Origin: an uncultured Anaerotruncus sp.
GTDB lineage: Bacteria; Bacillota; Clostridia; Oscillospirales; Acutalibacteraceae
Assembly: GCA_900539775.1 (NCBI GenBank)
Contig: UQDL01000002.1
Location: forward strand, 124,001-188,000
DNA length: 64,000 bases
Direction of reading: 5' to 3'
Part shown: positions 26,282 to 35,245 of the stretch, piece after piece
How the letters are laid out: every line of letters starts with the position of its first letter
Position numbering within the stretch: position 1 is the stretch's first letter
The notes under the pieces: generated by a model
What the model saw: only the letters and a program-made list of their open reading frames with translations
The model's database searches: none
What the model was told of the DNA's origin: nothing
Program-made: the position numbers and the translations under genes

Positions 26282-27438
26282 CAGTCTTCATCGTCCTCAA
26301 CAGCAATATCAAGCTTTGCCCTTGCTGCAGCTCTTGTTTGCTTAACAGCCTTTTCATCAATTTCGGGAATATCGGTGTCTGCCTTAGGTGCAGCCTTAGC
26401 CTGATACTTATGGTTTGAGCTTTCTTGCTGCTCCTTGATTTTCTTTTTAATTTCAGTTTCAAGTTTATCAGCAAATTCAGGATCGTTTTCTATTATGTCC
26501 TTAACCTTATCTCTGCCTTGACCGAGTCTTTCTTCGCCATAAGAGAACCAAGAACCGCTTTTTTTGATGATATCATATTCAGCCGCCAAATCAAGAATTT
26601 CACCCGATTTGCTTATGCCTCTGCCATACATAATATCAAATTCTGCCTGTTTAAAAGGCGGCGCAAGCTTATTTTTAACGATTTTAACTTTCGTTCTTGT
26701 GCCGATTACCTCCGAACCCGCTGCTTTAATAGCCTCTGCCTTGCGAACATCAATTCTCATAGAAGAATAGAATTTAAGTGCGCGTCCGCCGGTTGTTACC
26801 TCCGGATTACCGTATACAACGCCAACCTTTTCACGAAGCTGATTTATAAATATAATAAGGCAGTTGCTTTTATTTATTGCACCTGTAAGCTTTCTCATTG
26901 CCTGGCTCATAAGTCTTGCGTGCAAGCCAACATGGGAATCGCCCATTTCGCCGTCTATTTCCGTTCTCGGAACAAGAGCGGCAACAGAGTCAACAACAAT
27001 AATATCAACAGCACCGGAGCGCACAAGCTGCTCGGTAATTTCAAGTGCCTGCTCACCGTAATCCGGTTGAGACACAAGAAGCGAATCAATATCAACTCCG
27101 AGATTACCTGCATATACGGGATCAAGAGCATGCTCGGCATCTACAAATGCAGCAACGCCTCCCTGCTTTTGACATTCCGCAATACAATGAAGCGCAAGAG
27201 TTGTTTTACCAGAAGATTCAGGGCCGTATATTTCAACAATTCTGCCTTTTGGAAGACCGCCTATACCCGTTGCCAAATCCAAGGTAAGAGAACCGGTTGA
27301 AATTGCATCGATATTGAGGTGCCTGTTTTCACCGAGGCGCATAACCGCACCGGCGCCATATTGCTTTTCAATTTGTTTTAACGCAGATTCAAGAGCTGCT
27401 TTTTTATCCTGTGCAGGATTTTTCTTTTCCGCTGCCAT
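26281..27438 (-). CDS. recA: Recombinase RecA
   Basis: A 385-residue RecA with Walker A GPESSGKTT near residue 70, the VDSVAALVPR segment near 150 and DNA-binding loop L1 GLHARLMSQA. The C-terminal tail is acidic. It drives homologous recombination and the SOS response. The promoter at 27485-27513 is clear, but I see no Bacillus-type LexA box over it. It heads recA-recX-rimO-pgsA. Confidence 0.98.
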   Translation of the reverse strand: MAAEKKNPAQDKKAALESALKQIEKQYGAGAVMRLGENRHLNIDAISTGSLTLDLATGIGGLPKGRIVEIYGPESSGKTTLALHCIAECQKQGGVAAFVDAEHALDPVYAGNLGVDIDSLLVSQPDYGEQALEITEQLVRSGAVDIIVVDSVAALVPRTEIDGEMGDSHVGLHARLMSQAMRKLTGAINKSNCLIIFINQLREKVGVVYGNPEVTTGGRALKFYSSMRIDVRKAEAIKAAGSEVIGTRTKVKIVKNKLAPPFKQAEFDIMYGRGISKSGEILDLAAEYDIIKKSGSWFSYGEERLGQGRDKVKDIIENDPEFADKLETEIKKKIKEQQESSNHKYQAKAAPKADTDIPEIDEKAVKQTRAAARAKLDIAVEDDED

Positions 27439-27484
27439 ATATCATAACCTCGCTTAATATAGTAATTTTTATATATCGTATAAC

Positions 27485-27513
27485 AGTATAATAAAAAATA
27501 GCTGCAAAATCAA
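27485..27513 (-). promoter_or_regulatory. recA promoter
   Basis: On the minus strand TTGATT (27513-27508), a 17-bp spacer and TATACT (27490-27485), about 47 bp before the recA ATG. No GAAC/GTTC dyad is nearby. Confidence 0.65.
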
Positions 27514-27571
27514 CAAAAAGATAAAAATAGCCGAAAAGTTTCCCTTAATAAAAAATATTATAAAAAAACGC

Positions 27572-27600
27572 TTGCATTTTGTTGCAATATGTGTTAGTAT
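27572..27600 (+). promoter_or_regulatory. rpmB promoter
   Basis: TTGCAT (27572-27577), a 17-bp spacer and TAGTAT (27595-27600), 35 bp before the rpmB ATG. Confidence 0.6.
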
Positions 27601-27635
27601 TTATGCGTTCTAAATTTACAAGGAGGTGTTCGCTG

Positions 27636-27821
27636 ATGGCAAAATGTGAATACTGTGGAAAAGAAATGACTTTCGGTATTAAGGTGTCCCACTCACACAG
27701 GCGTTCTAACAGAACATGGAAGCCCAATGTAAAAAGAGTTAAGGCTATTGTAAACGGCTCTCCTAAAAGAGTTTATGTTTGCACAAGATGTCTTCGCTCA
27801 GGTAAAGTTGAAAGAGCGTAA
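27636..27821 (+). CDS. rpmB: Ribosomal protein L28, zinc-binding form
   Basis: A 61-residue L28. MAKCEYCGK at the start and CTRCLRSG near the end give the four cysteines of the C+ zinc-binding paralogue. KVSHSHRRSNRTWKPNV is the conserved RNA-binding block. The ATG at 27636 has AAGGAGGT 8 bp upstream; an earlier in-frame ATG at 27579 lacks one and overlaps the promoter. It is monocistronic, with its own promoter and terminator. In Bacillus rpmB lies next to spoVM; here it has moved away. Confidence 0.96.
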   Translation: MAKCEYCGKEMTFGIKVSHSHRRSNRTWKPNVKRVKAIVNGSPKRVYVCTRCLRSGKVERA

Positions 27822-27834
27822 TGATTTAATACTA

Positions 27835-27866
27835 AAGCCGTCTGCACAGACGGCTTATTTTTTTTG
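27835..27866 (+). terminator. rpmB terminator
   Basis: AAGCCGTCTG and AGACGGCTT around a short CAC-centred loop, followed by ATTTTTTTT. Confidence 0.88.
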
Positions 27867-27907
27867 TCCTAACAAACACTTACTGTGTTGTTTCTTTACG
27901 TTATAAC

Positions 27908-27934
27908 AGAAAAAAGCAGTTCATTATGAACTGC
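27908..27934 (-). terminator. plsY terminator overlapping the end of its coding region
   Basis: On the minus strand GAGCAGTTCA and TGAACTGC flank the loop and are followed by T6. The plsY stop codon (27926-27924) is in the loop, so the 5' arm encodes the last Ser codons. Confidence 0.8.
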
Positions 27935-28604
27935 TCTTTTTTTTATTTTTTAATGAAATTTTATTTTCTTCACCTTTAATAAGGCGTTTTATGTTTTCTC
28001 TGTGAGCGATTATAACGATTGCGGTAAACAAAAGCGCAACCAAAGAAAGTATCCAATTCTTATAAAAAACAAATATGAGAACAGGATAAAGAATTGCAAT
28101 TACTATTGAGCCCAAGCTGATCCATTTGGATATAAGAATTACAGAAACAAATATCACAAACAAAATCAAAGCTATCCGCCAATCAACAATAATCACCATT
28201 CCCGTGCACGCTGCCACGCCCTTTCCGCCTTTGAATTTAAAGTAAAGCGGGAAAATATGTCCGAGAACACAAAAAAGCCCTGCAAACTCTTTATAGAGCA
28301 CTACACGCTGTATTTCGGCAGCATCTGCCGGATTTGTAAAAATATATTTCATCGGCACGCCTAAAATTGCGAACGCAACAATAATACCGATTGCAACCTT
28401 AAAAATATCTCCGAGCATTGTTCCGACAGCTGCTTTAATGCCGTATGTGCGCATCATATTTGTTGCGCCGGCATTGCCGCTTCCGGATTTACGAATGTCT
28501 TTCTTTTTTACAACTTCTGAAAGAATAATTGAGAAATTCAGACTTCCGAGCAAATAGGAAACAACACCTATCAGTACGCATTTTAAAATTAGAGAAGTTT
28601 GCAT
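27924..28604 (-). CDS. plsY: Acyl-phosphate glycerol-3-phosphate acyltransferase PlsY
   Basis: A 226-residue membrane protein with five to six hydrophobic helices. PlsY motifs are visible: GSLNFSIILS near 20, RKSGSGNAGATNMMRTYG near 38-55, and the glycine-rich KFKGGKGVA near 125. It makes lysophosphatidic acid from acyl phosphate. Its ATG overlaps the der stop as TAATG. The Lys/Ser-rich tail runs into the terminator stem. Confidence 0.94.
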   Translation of the reverse strand: MQTSLILKCVLIGVVSYLLGSLNFSIILSEVVKKKDIRKSGSGNAGATNMMRTYGIKAAVGTMLGDIFKVAIGIIVAFAILGVPMKYIFTNPADAAEIQRVVLYKEFAGLFCVLGHIFPLYFKFKGGKGVAACTGMVIIVDWRIALILFVIFVSVILISKWISLGSIVIAILYPVLIFVFYKNWILSLVALLFTAIVIIAHRENIKRLIKGEENKISLKNKKKSSS

Positions 28605-29932
28605 TATTTTTTGCCGTCTCCCCTTTCTCTGACAATGAAGCGAACGGGTGTGCCGTCAAGTCCGAAAACCTCGCGCAACTGATTTTCAAGATATCTTTGA
28701 TAAGAAAAATGGAAAAGTTGCGCACTGTTTACAAAGAAAACAAATGTAGGCGGCCTTGTAGACGCCTGAGTCATATAATATATCTTAAGCCTCTTGCCTT
28801 TATCGGTAGGCGGTTGAACGCGAGCCGTTGCAGCAGCAAGAACTTCATTAAGCTTACCGGTTGAAATGCGCATTGAATTTTGAGAATGAACAAAAGAAAT
28901 CAATTCAAAAAGCTTGTCAATTCTGAGCCCGGTTGCAGCCGAAATAAACACAACGGGAGCATAGCTCATAAATGAAAAATCATTTGCCAGTTTTTTCTTA
29001 AATTCATTCATTGTATTGCCGTCTTTTTCAACGGCATCCCATTTATTAACCGCTATAATACAAGCCTTACCGGCCTCAAGCGCAATGCCGGCAACTTTTG
29101 AATCCTGTTCGGTAAAGCCTTCGGTGGCATCAATCATAATAACGCAAACATTAGCTCTTTCAACAGCCGATTTTGCCCTGATGATACTGAATTTTTCAAC
29201 GGCATCAACAATTTTGCTTTTGCGCCTTATTCCCGCAGTATCAATCATATTAAACTTGCCAAATTTGTTTTCAACATAAGTATCCGTTGAATCACGGGTT
29301 GTGCCTGCAATATTTGAAACTATTGTGCGATTTTCGCCGCTTATTTTATTGATGAGCGATGATTTGCCGACATTAGGCTTGCCTATAACAGCAACATTTA
29401 TTATTTCATCATTTTCTTCATCATTTTCCGGTTCTTCAGGAAGAAACTTGATTACTTCATCAAGTAAATCACCGGTGCCGTGGCCATGAACAGAAGAAAC
29501 TGCAATCGGATCACCGAGCCCTAAGTTATAAAATTCATAAAACTCAGGCTTGGGAGCTCCGACACTGTCGCATTTATTAACGCACAAAACAATAGGCTTG
29601 CCGCTTTTTTGAAGCATTGAGGCAACCTCACTGTCTGCCGCCAAAATTCCGCAAGTAAGATCTGTTACAAAAATGATAACATCTGCCGTGGAAATCGCAA
29701 TTTCGGCTTGTTCGCGCATTTGTTTTAAAATTATATTATCCGTATTAGGCTCTATGCCACCCGTATCAACAAGTAAAAATTTTCTGCCGAGCCATTCACA
29801 ATCACCATAAATTCTGTCTCTTGTAACGCCGGGGGTGTCGTCAACAATTGAGCGCCTTGTGCCTATTAGCTTATTAAAAAGAGTTGATTTGCCGACATTT
29901 GGCCTGCCGACAATGGCTACCACGCTTTTCAC
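28604..29932 (-). CDS. der: Ribosome biogenesis GTPase Der
   Basis: A 442-residue double GTPase. G1 motifs are GRPNVGKST (residues 8-16) and GKPNVGKSS (near 184). G4 motifs are NKCD and NKWD. A C-terminal KH-like domain follows. Der is needed for 50S assembly. It overlaps plsY by one base, as in other Clostridia. Confidence 0.97.
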   Translation of the reverse strand: MKSVVAIVGRPNVGKSTLFNKLIGTRRSIVDDTPGVTRDRIYGDCEWLGRKFLLVDTGGIEPNTDNIILKQMREQAEIAISTADVIIFVTDLTCGILAADSEVASMLQKSGKPIVLCVNKCDSVGAPKPEFYEFYNLGLGDPIAVSSVHGHGTGDLLDEVIKFLPEEPENDEENDEIINVAVIGKPNVGKSSLINKISGENRTIVSNIAGTTRDSTDTYVENKFGKFNMIDTAGIRRKSKIVDAVEKFSIIRAKSAVERANVCVIMIDATEGFTEQDSKVAGIALEAGKACIIAVNKWDAVEKDGNTMNEFKKKLANDFSFMSYAPVVFISAATGLRIDKLFELISFVHSQNSMRISTGKLNEVLAAATARVQPPTDKGKRLKIYYMTQASTRPPTFVFFVNSAQLFHFSYQRYLENQLREVFGLDGTPVRFIVRERGDGKK

Positions 29933-29958
29933 TGCACAACCTCCTTAAATAGTTTTTA

Positions 29959-29991
29959 AAAAGAGAAAAGACGGGCATAAGTAGCCCGTCA
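29959..29991 (-). terminator. rpmF terminator
   Basis: On the minus strand GACGGGC/GCCCGTC around a 7-nt loop is followed by TTTTCTCTTTTT. It separates rpmF from der. Confidence 0.8.
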
Positions 29992-30006
29992 AAATTGTTA
30001 AGATGC

Positions 30007-30189
30007 TTATGCTTCCTTGGAAACTACTTCTTTACCGTTGTAGTATCCGCACTCCGAGCATACCTTATGCGGCACTGTATATGCTCCGCAATTAGAGCAT
30101 TTTACAAGTGTGGGTGCGCTCATTTTCCAAACGCTTGAGCGTCTCTTGTTTTTTCTTGCCGTAGAAGTTCTTCTCTTGGGTACTGCCAT
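30007..30189 (-). CDS. rpmF: Ribosomal protein L32, zinc-binding form
   Basis: A 60-residue L32. The N-terminus MAVPKRRTSTARKNKRRS is typical, and CSNCGAY with CSECGYY (residues 33-48) gives a four-cysteine zinc site. It lies 14 bp downstream of the yceD-like gene with a good GGAGGC, the conserved yceD-rpmF pair. Confidence 0.97.
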   Translation of the reverse strand: MAVPKRRTSTARKNKRRSSVWKMSAPTLVKCSNCGAYTVPHKVCSECGYYNGKEVVSKEA

Positions 30190-30203
30190 TTTTATAGCCT
30201 CCT

Positions 30204-30728
30204 TTATTCAACATCTGAATTATTATCTTCATCAAGCAATTGCAGCAGAGCGGCCATTCTTGGATCAACCGCTTTTTTACAATCGCAATCACCTAAATTC
30301 AAATTTTTACCGCAGTTACTGCACAAGCCTTTGCAATCCGGCTTGCACAAGATTTTACTTGGCAAAAATAATTGAACCTCTTCTCTGATATAATCATCAA
30401 GATCAAGAATACCGTTTTCTAAAACTATGTATTCATCGTTATCGGCATCGGCATCATTAGCCAATTCTCTAACCAAAATCTTGTTAACAGAAAAGCCCAT
30501 CTGCTTGTTTACATCTTCTGCACATCTGTCGCACACACCGCTAAACAGAAATGAAACCTCAGCATTCAGACCGACAATGCCGGCATGCTGAGTTGCAGCG
30601 CCTTTAACAACCACGCCATGTTGCAAGGGGTTGTAATCGGCATAAACAAGATCTTTTAAATCCAAGGTGTAGTTTATATCAATCGGCGCATCGTCGCCGT
30701 TGAAAAGATTGTTTACATCAATTTTCAT
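30204..30728 (-). CDS. DUF177 (YceD) family protein
   Basis: A 174-residue protein with the YceD cysteines: CDRCAED near residue 64 and CKPDCKGLCSNCGKNLNLGDCDC near 132-154. The family is linked to 23S rRNA accumulation in other bacteria. It is immediately upstream of rpmF, which is its most conserved neighbour, and is read from a fully consensus promoter. Confidence 0.92.
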   Translation of the reverse strand: MKIDVNNLFNGDDAPIDINYTLDLKDLVYADYNPLQHGVVVKGAATQHAGIVGLNAEVSFLFSGVCDRCAEDVNKQMGFSVNKILVRELANDADADNDEYIVLENGILDLDDYIREEVQLFLPSKILCKPDCKGLCSNCGKNLNLGDCDCKKAVDPRMAALLQLLDEDNNSDVE

Positions 30729-30753
30729 AAACCCACCTCAGCTTGCCTTTAGT

Positions 30754-30782
30754 ATTATATATATTGTAAAAAGGTTTGTCAA
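30754..30782 (-). promoter_or_regulatory. Fully consensus promoter for yceD-rpmF
   Basis: On the minus strand a perfect TTGACA (30782-30777), a 17-bp spacer and a perfect TATAAT (30759-30754). Confidence 0.85.
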
Positions 30783-30792
30783 TAGAAAATTA

Positions 30793-30822
30793 TAAAAAAA
30801 GGCGCGGAAAACCACGCCTTTT
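30793..30822 (-). terminator. Terminator after the pgi / P-loop gene unit
   Basis: On the minus strand AAAGGCGTGG pairs with CCGCGCCTTT (one G-U), followed by T7. It begins 8 bp beyond the P-loop gene stop and overlies the upstream side of the yceD promoter region. Confidence 0.82.
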
Positions 30823-30830
30823 AAGTTTTT

Positions 30831-31247
30831 TTACAGTTCGTCGCAATAATCGAAGATCTCAACGGGAAGATCTTCCTTATCACAGCTGATTGTGAAATAA
30901 AAATTAACATCAGTTGCTTCGGAAAGCTCTGAAAGCATATCAAAAAATTGAGGAAGCTTTGAATAATCACGACCTACGATTTTGAATGTTGCATCAATAA
31001 GAACATCCGTTACATCATAATTGCCTGCACAAATGCCTGCGAGGAAGCCATAAAATGCTTTGCAACCGTTAATGCTGTATGTTTCGGTTTCAAGCAATCT
31101 TGCTTTTGAAGATATATCATATGTGAGTTTCGGAGACTTTTCAACGCAAACAACGTTGCCATCCGAATTTTCAACACAAGAATTAACAAGCTCAACGAGC
31201 TTTTTAGTTTTTCCTGAACCTTTATTACCAATAATAAGTTTAATCAT
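30831..31247 (-). CDS. Small P-loop ATP-binding protein of unknown function
   Basis: A 138-residue protein with Walker A GNKGSGKTK at residues 7-15, followed by a compact alpha/beta domain with predicted strands near 32-37, 83-88 and 113-119. A Walker B-like DVLIDATF sits near residue 81. It resembles a minimal P-loop NTPase, but I do not recognise the family. GGAGGAA precedes the ATG. It lies 38 bp downstream of pgi and shares its terminator, so the two are probably co-transcribed. Confidence 0.7.
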   Translation of the reverse strand: MIKLIIGNKGSGKTKKLVELVNSCVENSDGNVVCVEKSPKLTYDISSKARLLETETYSINGCKAFYGFLAGICAGNYDVTDVLIDATFKIVGRDYSKLPQFFDMLSELSEATDVNFYFTISCDKEDLPVEIFDYCDEL

Positions 31248-31285
31248 TTATTATTCCTCCAAGGATTGATTTCAACTATATAATA

Positions 31286-32632
31286 TCATAAGCCAAGCTC
31301 TTTTTCAAGCCTTTCTTTTTCACTTTCGTAGCCGGGTTTGCCAAGCAAAGCAAACATATTTTTCTTATAGCTTTCAACGCCGGGCTGATTAAAAGGATTA
31401 ACGCCGAGCATATAGCCTGAAACGGCACAAGTCTTCTCGAAGAAATAAATCATATAACCGATATTTTCGGCAGTAATTCCGTTTGCTTCAAGCACAAGAT
31501 TAGCCACGCCGCCCTCTGTGTGAGCAAGGAGAGTGCCTTCACGGGCTTTTTCATTAACATAGCTCATTGTTTTGCCTGCAAGGAAATTAAGGCCGTCAAT
31601 ATTGCCGTCTTCGGATTGAATAGTAAAATCACTTGCCGGATTATTAAATTTAATGCAAGTTTCAAACATAAGGTTTGAACCGCTTTCCTGAATATATTGA
31701 CCAACAGAATGAAGATCGGTTGAGAAAATGCAGGATACAGGATAAAGGCCCTTACCGTCTTTACCCTCACTCTCAGCGAAAAGCTGTTTAAGCCATTCAT
31801 TAAACATCGTCATGCACGGTTCATAGCAGATAAAGCATTCAAGGCGTTTACCCATGTTATAGAAACAATTTCTGATGACAGCATATTTAAGCACATCGTT
31901 TTCGGCAATATTTTCGCTGTTAAAGCTGTTTTGAGCAAGCTGTGCGCCGTTCATAAGTGCATCAATATCGATTCCTGCACATGCAATCGGAAGCAAACCT
32001 ACTGCAGTAAGAACAGAATATCTGCCGCCTACATCATCGGGAACTACAAAACTTTCATAACCTTCTTCGTCTGCAAGATTTTTAAGAGTGCCCTTAGATT
32101 TATCCGTTGTGCAGAAAATACGCTTTGCAGCTTCTTCTGCAGAATACTTTTTGTATACAAGCTCTCTGAACACACGAAATGCAATTGCCGGCTCGGTAGT
32201 TGTGCCGCTCTTAGAAATAACATTCACGCAAATATCTTTATCCTCGCATATTTCAAGGAGCTCATTAAGCATTGACGGGCTTATAGTATTGCCGATGAAA
32301 TAAATTTGCGGAGTATCTTTTGCCAAAGCATTATAGTTAGGTGATTTTAGAGCTTCGATAACTGCTCTGGCACCGAGGTAAGAGCCTCCGATACCGATAA
32401 CAACAAGAATATCTGCATTCTTTTTGATGTATTCGGCAGCATTTTTAATTCTTACAAATTCTTCCTTATCATAATCAGTTGGAAGAGTGAGCCAACCGAG
32501 AAAATCATTGCCTGCACCGGTTTTGCCGTGAAGAGTTTTGAGTGCTTCAACGCCCTTGGGAGCAGCATCATTTATTTCTTTTTCAGAAAGGAATTTCTCT
32601 GCATATTTATTTATAAGCTTAATCTCTTGCAT
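31286..32632 (-). CDS. pgi: Glucose-6-phosphate isomerase
   Basis: A 448-residue isomerase of the Firmicute length class. GIGGSYLGARA near residue 78, the VISKSGTTTEPA loop near 140 that binds phosphate, and a catalytic Glu and His further on are all present. It interconverts glucose-6-P and fructose-6-P in glycolysis. It has its own promoter at 32670-32698 and GAGGA before the ATG. Confidence 0.97.
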   Translation of the reverse strand: MQEIKLINKYAEKFLSEKEINDAAPKGVEALKTLHGKTGAGNDFLGWLTLPTDYDKEEFVRIKNAAEYIKKNADILVVIGIGGSYLGARAVIEALKSPNYNALAKDTPQIYFIGNTISPSMLNELLEICEDKDICVNVISKSGTTTEPAIAFRVFRELVYKKYSAEEAAKRIFCTTDKSKGTLKNLADEEGYESFVVPDDVGGRYSVLTAVGLLPIACAGIDIDALMNGAQLAQNSFNSENIAENDVLKYAVIRNCFYNMGKRLECFICYEPCMTMFNEWLKQLFAESEGKDGKGLYPVSCIFSTDLHSVGQYIQESGSNLMFETCIKFNNPASDFTIQSEDGNIDGLNFLAGKTMSYVNEKAREGTLLAHTEGGVANLVLEANGITAENIGYMIYFFEKTCAVSGYMLGVNPFNQPGVESYKKNMFALLGKPGYESEKERLEKELGL

Positions 32633-32669
32633 ATAAAAGTCCTCATTTCTAATTTATTTTCAGTTGCCT

Positions 32670-32698
32670 ATTTTACATCAAAATTATTAGATAATCAA
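32670..32698 (-). promoter_or_regulatory. pgi promoter
   Basis: On the minus strand TTGATT (32698-32693), a 17-bp spacer and TAAAAT (32675-32670). Confidence 0.6.
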
Positions 32699-32707
32699 CT
32701 GTTTTTG

Positions 32708-33859
32708 CTAAATATTACGTAACATTTCTATTAAAATATAATTAAATCCTATTTTTTCAATTTTTTTCGGAGACACAAGTGTTATTGATTTTATTACATC
32801 ATCACCGTAATGTACGGAAATAGTTCCAAGCTCTGCTCCCTGATCTACAGGAGCGGCAATACTGTCCTCAATTTCATAACTGTATGATATATCGGTTTTT
32901 CCTTTTTTTACAAGTAATTTATCCGTTTGATTATATATGGGAACAACCGATTTTATTTTGCCGTTTTTAATTTTAACGGAAGTTATTTGTGATTCATCTA
33001 TTTGCGGTGTTATTACCGTATATTCGGCAAATCCGAAATTGAGCAGGTTTGCTGCTGTTTCAAATCTCAGTTCACTTGTATCGGCACCGAGAACAACAGC
33101 AATCAGGTTCATATCGTCTCTTTTTGCAGTTGCGCAAACACAAAATCCCGCTTTTGACGTTGTGCCGGTTTTCAGACCCGTTATTCCGTCATATTTATTA
33201 ACAAGTTTATTAGTGTTGTTAAGTTCCGTTTCACCATTCCTCAGATAATCAAGCCAAACGGTAGAATAATTGTAAATCAGTTCGTGTTTTAGCACCTCAC
33301 ATGCAATAACAGCCAAATCATATGCACATGAATAATGATTTTTTGTTGTGTCATCCAGTCCTGTGCAATTTTCAAAGTAAGTATTCTCAAGACCGAGTGA
33401 TGCGGCCTTTTCGTTCATCATCTTAACAAATCCTTGAGACGAGCCTGCTATAAATTCACCGAGTGCCGTGCAAGCATCATTTGCAGACGCAACAACAACA
33501 GCTTTAAACAGTTCATCCACGGTCATTTTTTCTCCAAGTTCCAGCCAAATTTGTGAGCCTCCCATTTTTACTGCATTTTCGCCTGCCGTAACCTCATCTT
33601 CCAAAGAAATCTTACCGCTGTCTATTGCCTCAAGCACAAGAAGTATGGTCATAATTTTTGTCACTGACGCCGGAGAAAGATGTTCATAAGCATTTTTTTC
33701 ATAAATGATATCGCCCGTATCCGCACACATCAATATTGAAGATTTCGCAAAATCGGCAACCGTTTCACTGCTTTCCTCTTTATTTTCCGCCGCAACGCAT
33801 TGAAAAGGAATAATAAAAGTCGTTAAAACGGCAAGGAATACTGCAATTGTTTTTTTCAT
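32708..33859 (-). CDS. dacF: D-alanyl-D-alanine carboxypeptidase, DacF type
   Basis: A 383-residue low-molecular-weight penicillin-binding protein. After a signal peptide (residues 1-24) come the active-site SVTK at 65-68, SAN at 125-127 and KTG at 230-232. The C-terminal PBP5-like beta domain ends in an amphipathic helix that would hold it at the membrane. It trims pentapeptides; a DacF role in spore cortex is plausible given the other spore genes but not proven. I chose ATG at 33859, preceded by GGTGAT, over one 33 bp upstream. Confidence 0.9.
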   Translation of the reverse strand: MKKTIAVFLAVLTTFIIPFQCVAAENKEESSETVADFAKSSILMCADTGDIIYEKNAYEHLSPASVTKIMTILLVLEAIDSGKISLEDEVTAGENAVKMGGSQIWLELGEKMTVDELFKAVVVASANDACTALGEFIAGSSQGFVKMMNEKAASLGLENTYFENCTGLDDTTKNHYSCAYDLAVIACEVLKHELIYNYSTVWLDYLRNGETELNNTNKLVNKYDGITGLKTGTTSKAGFCVCATAKRDDMNLIAVVLGADTSELRFETAANLLNFGFAEYTVITPQIDESQITSVKIKNGKIKSVVPIYNQTDKLLVKKGKTDISYSYEIEDSIAAPVDQGAELGTISVHYGDDVIKSITLVSPKKIEKIGFNYILIEMLRNI

Positions 33860-33891
33860 AAATATCACCGATAAATCATATTCAAAAAACA

Positions 33892-33920
33892 TTGCTTAAA
33901 TAACCTTATTTTGTTATAAT
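33892..33920 (+). promoter_or_regulatory. mtaB promoter
   Basis: TTGCTT (33892-33897), a 17-bp spacer and a perfect TATAAT (33915-33920), divergent from dacF. Confidence 0.7.
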
Positions 33921-33946
33921 ATTATGACTAAACAGGAGAGATGAAT

Positions 33947-35245
33947 ATGAAAGCAGCATTTTACACACTCGGATGCAAAGTTAATCAATCGGAAAGCGAG
34001 TATATGGCAGAGCTTTTAAGCAAAGCCGGTTTTGAAATAGTTTCTCCGAACGAAGAAGCAGATTATTACATAGTTAATTCTTGCACCGTTACCGCAACAG
34101 CAGATCAAAAGACGCGCCAAAACATAAGAAAGTTTAAGCGCCGCCATCCCGATTCGGTTGTAATACTTACAGGTTGTATGCCGCAGGCTTTTCCGCAGGC
34201 AGCAGCAGAGCTTGAACAAGCAGATATTGTTTTCGGAAATAAAAATGACGGCGATATTTTAGATTTAATAAACAAATACAACCTTGAGCACAGCAGAATA
34301 GTAAATATTGAGCAGCACGAAACCGGTGATGAATTCCGCCAATGTTCCATTACAAAATTCAATGAAAGAGTTCGTGCTTTCGTCAAAATCGAAGATGGAT
34401 GCGACAGATTCTGTTCCTATTGCATAATCCCGAAAAGCAGAGGAAGAGTAAGGTCCAAAAAGCCGGAACAACTTAAAGAAGACATAAAAGTTTTGGCTGA
34501 AAACGGAATTAAAGAAATAGTACTCGTGGGTATAAATCTTTCTGCATACGGCAAAGGTGAGGATTTTAATATAGTTGATGCAGTTAAAATATGTGCCGAA
34601 ACAGAAGGAATATTAAGGGTTCGCCTCGGAAGCCTTGAGCCGGATCATATTACCGACGAAATCATTACAGAACTTGCCCAAATTGAAAAATTTTGCCCGC
34701 AATTCCACATTTCACTTCAAAGCGGATGCGACAAAACTCTTAAAGATATGAACAGGCATTATACAGCGGCAGAATACTGCGACCTCTGCAACAAACTCAG
34801 AAATGCATTTGATGACACTTCATTAACCACAGATGTTATGGTTGGATTTAATGAAGAAAGCGATGAAGACTTTAATGAAAGTCTTAATTTTGTTAAAAAA
34901 ATAAAGTTTGAAAAAGTGCATGTATTTCCGTATTCGGAACGAACCGGAACGGCAGCATCACGCAAAGGCGATTCTGTTTCTAAACAAGAAAAAGAGCGCC
35001 GAGCCTCAGTTATGGCCGAAGCTGCAGAAAAAATAAGAGACGAATATTTCAAAAGCCTTATAGGCAAAACGGTAAACGTTCTTTTTGAAAATGAAACAGC
35101 CCCCGAAACATTCAGGGGCTACACAAAGAATTATATTCCTGTTGAAATAAAATGCGGCAAGAACATCAAAGGTCTTGAGGTAAATTGCACTATTGAGAGC
35201 GTTGACACGGCAAATGATATTTGCATTGCTAATTTAAATTCTTGA
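33947..35245 (+). CDS. mtaB: tRNA (t6A37) C2-methylthiotransferase MtaB
   Basis: About 432 residues. The UPF0004 cysteines are in TLGCKVNQSES, NSCTVT and TGCMPQ, and the radical-SAM triad is in DGCDRFCSYCIIPKSRGR near residue 147. TLGCKVNQ and that triad context distinguish MtaB from RimO and MiaB. It turns t6A into ms2t6A in ANN-decoding tRNAs. AGGAGAG touches an ATG at 33941 but is well spaced from the one at 33947, so I chose the latter. The last 17 bp overlap the convergent lipoprotein gene. Confidence 0.93.
   Translation: MKAAFYTLGCKVNQSESEYMAELLSKAGFEIVSPNEEADYYIVNSCTVTATADQKTRQNIRKFKRRHPDSVVILTGCMPQAFPQAAAELEQADIVFGNKNDGDILDLINKYNLEHSRIVNIEQHETGDEFRQCSITKFNERVRAFVKIEDGCDRFCSYCIIPKSRGRVRSKKPEQLKEDIKVLAENGIKEIVLVGINLSAYGKGEDFNIVDAVKICAETEGILRVRLGSLEPDHITDEIITELAQIEKFCPQFHISLQSGCDKTLKDMNRHYTAAEYCDLCNKLRNAFDDTSLTTDVMVGFNEESDEDFNESLNFVKKIKFEKVHVFPYSERTGTAASRKGDSVSKQEKERRASVMAEAAEKIRDEYFKSLIGKTVNVLFENETAPETFRGYTKNYIPVEIKCGKNIKGLEVNCTIESVDTANDICIANLNS

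Noticed and set aside
26425..27300. A 291-codon open frame antisense to recA
   Set aside because: It lies wholly opposite recA, has no ribosome binding site, and the translation is rich in Cys/Asn/Ser/Phe as expected from a mirror frame.
27439..27520. LexA/SOS box over the recA promoter
   Set aside because: No GAAC-N4-GTTC-like dyad is present near the -35 or -10.
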